From NCBI GenBank assembly GCA_022661535.1, contig JAKULF010000004.1:620001-684000 (forward strand): a DNA stretch of 64,000 bases. The letters are read 5' to 3'. This document shows positions 61,129 to 64,000 of the stretch, piece after piece (the first letter of the stretch is position 1; each line of letters starts with the position of its first letter). Under the pieces are notes generated by a model. The model ran no database searches and was not told where the DNA came from. It was given only the letters and a program-made list of their open reading frames with translations. Source of the stretch: Eutypa lata (lineage: Eukaryota; Ascomycota; Sordariomycetes; Xylariales; Diatrypaceae). The translations under genes and the position numbers were made by a program.

Positions 61129-62392
61129 ACACAGGTACCCTTGACCCCTTAACTGCTCCTACCCTCGGAGGAAAAGACTCCTGCCCCTATGTCCTAGAAA
61201 AACGAACACCAAAAAAGAAGACCAAGGAACCAATCGGCCGAGCCACGTGAGAAATTCCCCTCCCCCCTGGATGCGATAGATAAAGACACACACACACACG
61301 TACACATAAACATGTATTTGAAACAGGAGAAGTTGGAACCCACGAGGCCCTACCCCTGCGAAGGAGGGAAAGAAAAAACACGCGCGCAAAGACCTAACGT
61401 TCTGTTGTTGTGTTGTGCTGTGCTGTGCTCTTTTCTTTTCTGTTCTGTTCTGTTCTCTTGTCTGTATTGTCTGTCTGTCATGTCATCCTTTCTTGTCGCC
61501 GCGGGGAAAAAAAACCCCTCCTTTCTCATTTTTTCTTTATCTTCGTTCTCCTAAATGAATCATTACCGACCACCATAACCACCAACCACCACCATCAACC
61601 AACCAACCTATGACTGACCGACCGCCCCGGGATTTGAACAATGTTTTGGGGGAATGATGGATGTAAAAAAGCATTGGGGGGAATAACAATAAAAACACAA
61701 TATGACATGACAACACCAACTCCCCTTCCCTTCCCTCCCTGTTGTCTCTTCCGTGTTGCATCAAATAGGGGGTAATGTAGAATGAAAAAAAAGAGAAAAG
61801 CAAAACTCCGTTTACCAAGGGGTACCCAACCGCGCGCGCAAAGCATATCAGGGGAACATAAAAAGACGTTAAAAAAACACAGTAGTTAAATCGATCGCCC
61901 ACAAATGCCTTTCTTTAATGCCGTCACAATTCAAAGTATTTCCGACCGTTTCCGTTTCTTTCCTTTAACCCTGTTGTTTGTTATCCCCCTCCCCCCCTTT
62001 AGGAAAAAAAAAAAACCCTTCCCCTTTCCAGACCGGAGAAAACAAAGACCTCATATATAACGATGTGTTGTTGTGTATGTGTTGTTGTGTGCATGGATGA
62101 CGATATGCGTCCAGGTGAGAAATCGGTCCTGGTTCGTTCGAGAGAAGAAATGTAAAAACAAACAAACAAACGGAGGGGTAACGCCGAAAAAGATACACCC
62201 CTTGTAAAAGTTTTTTTTGCCGAAAGCCTCATGTTTCCGTGTCGTCAAAGGCCTGAACACCAATGCTGATGCTGAGATGGCACTGATTCCTCGCCGTAAT
62301 TACCAACCGCCCCAAACACCAAATTTTTGCTGATACAAGAACTCCTAATCTTCAACCGTATTGGTGTACCGCGCCTGGAGTTCTTCGGGTCC

Positions 62393-64000
62393 CTAACCCC
62401 AAACACTGGCCTGAACTCCCAGACTGGATTTGTTACCCCAGACGCCGGAGCGGTTGCCCCATCCATTATAACCATCGGCAGCGGCGCTCGGTGGGTTGGA
62501 AGGCGCACCGGAAGTCTGGTTGCCCTGCGCGTTCTCCTCGCCGCCATTTGACGCTGTGAAGCCATGGCTTAGTGGTGAAGGTAACGGGGTTGTAGAGCGC
62601 TTGTTGAGAGCAGGATTCGGCGCCTGGGATGTTGCGGACGGACGAGTACCGATCGGGGCTACCGCATTGCCAGATTGGGCTGGCTTCTCTGAAGACAGGC
62701 CCTGCCGCGGGGGAGAGCCGCCAGTCGGGGACGAGTTGCTCGTGCGATTAGCTTGCTGACCAATAGCACCTTCGAAGGCACCCAGGTTAGTGGTCGGGTT
62801 GGATTGCGGGCTGGCATTGTCAGCACGTGATTGTCCCTCGCCGGCTTGCGGTCCGGCGCCAGGTGCACCGCCTCGGGCATAGTCGTAGGCGAGCGGAGAA
62901 GGGCCACGAAGAGACGAGGAAGCCGGTGGTAGACCAGGAGCACCCGAACGCGGGGCGCTATTCTCATCGACGTACTGGCCTTCACCACCATACAGAGCAC
63001 TACGTTGGCGAGCAATCAAGTCGCGACGGTCACCTTCCGACATACCACCGGGACTCAGAGTGCGATCGGGCTTGCCGTTATAGGAAGAACTATCTGACAG
63101 GGCATCTAGGGAAACCAAGAGTTAGCATGTCTCGTTGAAACAGATGGAAGACGTGGCAATGGAGTGGGTGACAACTGGTCACGGCATATGGAGTGAGTGT
63201 TTTGCACGGTGGATCATGAGGAAGAAGAAGCATCGCGGGCCTTTGTACAGAATCCAAGGACATTGAACATGATGGCTCCGCCGAGAGAACTCGTTGGTAT
63301 CTTTTTGTTTGATTTTGCAATGGAAATCTGGTGCTATACAGAAGAGGGCGGCCTACTTCGGTTGTATTGCTGCTCTTGATGATAGTTGCGAAGCTCTCGC
63401 TCCCGCTGAGCCGCCATCCTCCGCTTGGCCTGCATCATCTGCTCCGCCTCGTTGGAACCGCGCGAGCTCTGGTGGCGTTGCGCCGCGTAGAAGTTCTGCA
63501 GGTTCGGGCCAGAGTGACCGCCGGCCCGCGGGTCACCGAAATCGGTTACCGAGTGGTTTCGAGGACCGCCATGGCCGGATACACCTCGACCATCTATCGA
63601 AATGTTAGTCCTTAACCCCTATATTACAAGCCTTCCGGGTGAATGGTGTATATAAACTCCCCTTTCCGGAAGAGAGGCGGATAAGGGGCAAACTCACGAC
63701 GCGGCAGTCCGCCAAACATCTTCCCGCTCTTGACGAGGTTGTCGATAGCACGCTCGACCTCTATTAGCAATATTTGTTAGCGATCCGACCTTGATAGATG
63801 TGGGCTCGGCAGCAGTGGCATCGCTGGAATGCGTATTCTAAAAGCATGTGCTGTCAAGCCTTCCAACACACGTATCAGAAGGCATCCTCTTTAATGTATG
63901 CATTTGTCGAGCATGCGCTTGTCCACAAATTCCACCCAACCCCTGATTCTAACGTACCCTCAATCTGATAGGAAAAGGCGGTCGATTCTTCGCGAGGAAT
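62393..64000 (-). CDS. C-terminal part of a Ser/Pro/Gly/Gln-rich protein (runs off the window)
   Basis: Four exon segments are visible (64000-63958, 63760-63698, 63593-63357, 63105-62393), giving the last 351 residues; introns of 197, 104 and 251 bp keep phase. The visible protein starts with IPREESTAFSYQIEEVERAI, a short conserved helix followed by DNLVKSGKMFGGLP. It then has a charged helix, EQMMQAKRRMAAQRERELRN, and MSEGDRRDLIARQRSALYG. A long disordered Ser/Pro/Asn tail ends in WGNRSGVWGNKSSLGVQASV then WG. I believe that this tail resembles fungal RNA-binding (possibly Pumilio/Jsn1-type) proteins, but the defining domains would lie upstream, outside the window, so the family is not assigned. 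Confidence 0.7.

Larger units (their letters stand above)
52273..62392. other. 10-kb gene-free region rich in microsatellites
   Basis: No frame longer than about 140 codons, and none with a domain. Many short tandem arrays are present: CA (52930-52967), GGTC/GGTA (53340-53400), CCAG (58101-58126), GACAT (58532-58552), CCTACC-type (58740-58775), CCTG (61097-61128) and CCAACC (61570-61606). The left end should hold the promoter and long 5' leader of the polymerase gene and the right end (from ~60.9 kb, T/C- and A-run-rich) the 3' flank of the partial gene. A long non-coding transcript cannot be excluded. Confidence 0.5.

Noticed and set aside
61159..62263. Several overlapping 60-120 codon ORFs rich in Phe and Val
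   Set aside because: All arise from T/C runs and dinucleotide or tetranucleotide repeats and appear in several frames at once.

Overview
This window is nuclear DNA of a filamentous ascomycete. The evidence is short introns (49-70 bp in most genes) with GTRNGT-like donors and CTRAC-type branch points, fungal-only families (HET domain, PTH11/rhodopsin-type membrane protein, Ure2-like GST, terphenylquinone-type NRPS-like enzyme), large Asn/Gln/Ser-rich tracts, and an extreme AT-rich block that looks like the product of repeat-induced point mutation (RIP). The species cannot be named from the sequence alone; a Pezizomycotina genome is the safe statement.

Layout. 1-9.3 kb holds no intact gene: a decayed kinase-like fragment, a pyrimidine tract, and a 2.4-kb block of almost pure A/T (about 4.82-7.21 kb) containing a direct repeat 1.53 kb apart. 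9.3-26.0 kb is a compact biosynthetic gene cluster: an A-T-TE NRPS-like synthetase, an O-methyltransferase, a cytochrome P450, a seven-helix PTH11/rhodopsin-domain protein, a 14-helix MFS exporter, an NmrA-like NAD(P)-binding protein and a glutathione S-transferase. Six of the seven lie as three head-to-head pairs (OMT/P450, rhodopsin/MFS, NmrA/GST), each with its own shared intergenic promoter. 26-31.9 kb is a gene graveyard with a frameshifted alcohol dehydrogenase 5' fragment and an amino-acid-permease relic. 31.9-33.5 kb carries a protein kinase with an unrecognised N-terminal half. 36.5-40.5 kb carries a 1201-residue low-complexity protein with a BTB-like core. 44.1-46.5 kb carries an intact HET-domain gene lying inside two copies of a ~300-bp direct repeat. 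48.3-52.3 kb is a Cid1/Trf-like poly(A) or poly(U) RNA polymerase, and 62.4-64.0 kb is the 3' end of a further gene that leaves the window. About 10 kb between the last two is gene-free and rich in short tandem repeats.

How the cluster probably works (inference from families). The NRPS-like enzyme would activate an aromatic alpha-keto acid such as phenylpyruvate or 4-hydroxyphenylpyruvate, hold it on its carrier domain and let the thioesterase join two units into a quinone, furanone or dioxolanone core. The P450 and O-methyltransferase would oxidise and methylate that core. The NmrA-like protein could be a reductase or a redox-sensing regulator, the GST could conjugate or detoxify an electrophilic intermediate, and the MFS protein would export the product. 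No aminotransferase and no Zn2Cys6 regulator are visible, so precursor supply and regulation must come from elsewhere or from the membrane/NmrA proteins. All exon structures given were derived by hand: splice sites were chosen for consensus and family alignment, and the frame closes exactly in every multi-exon model.
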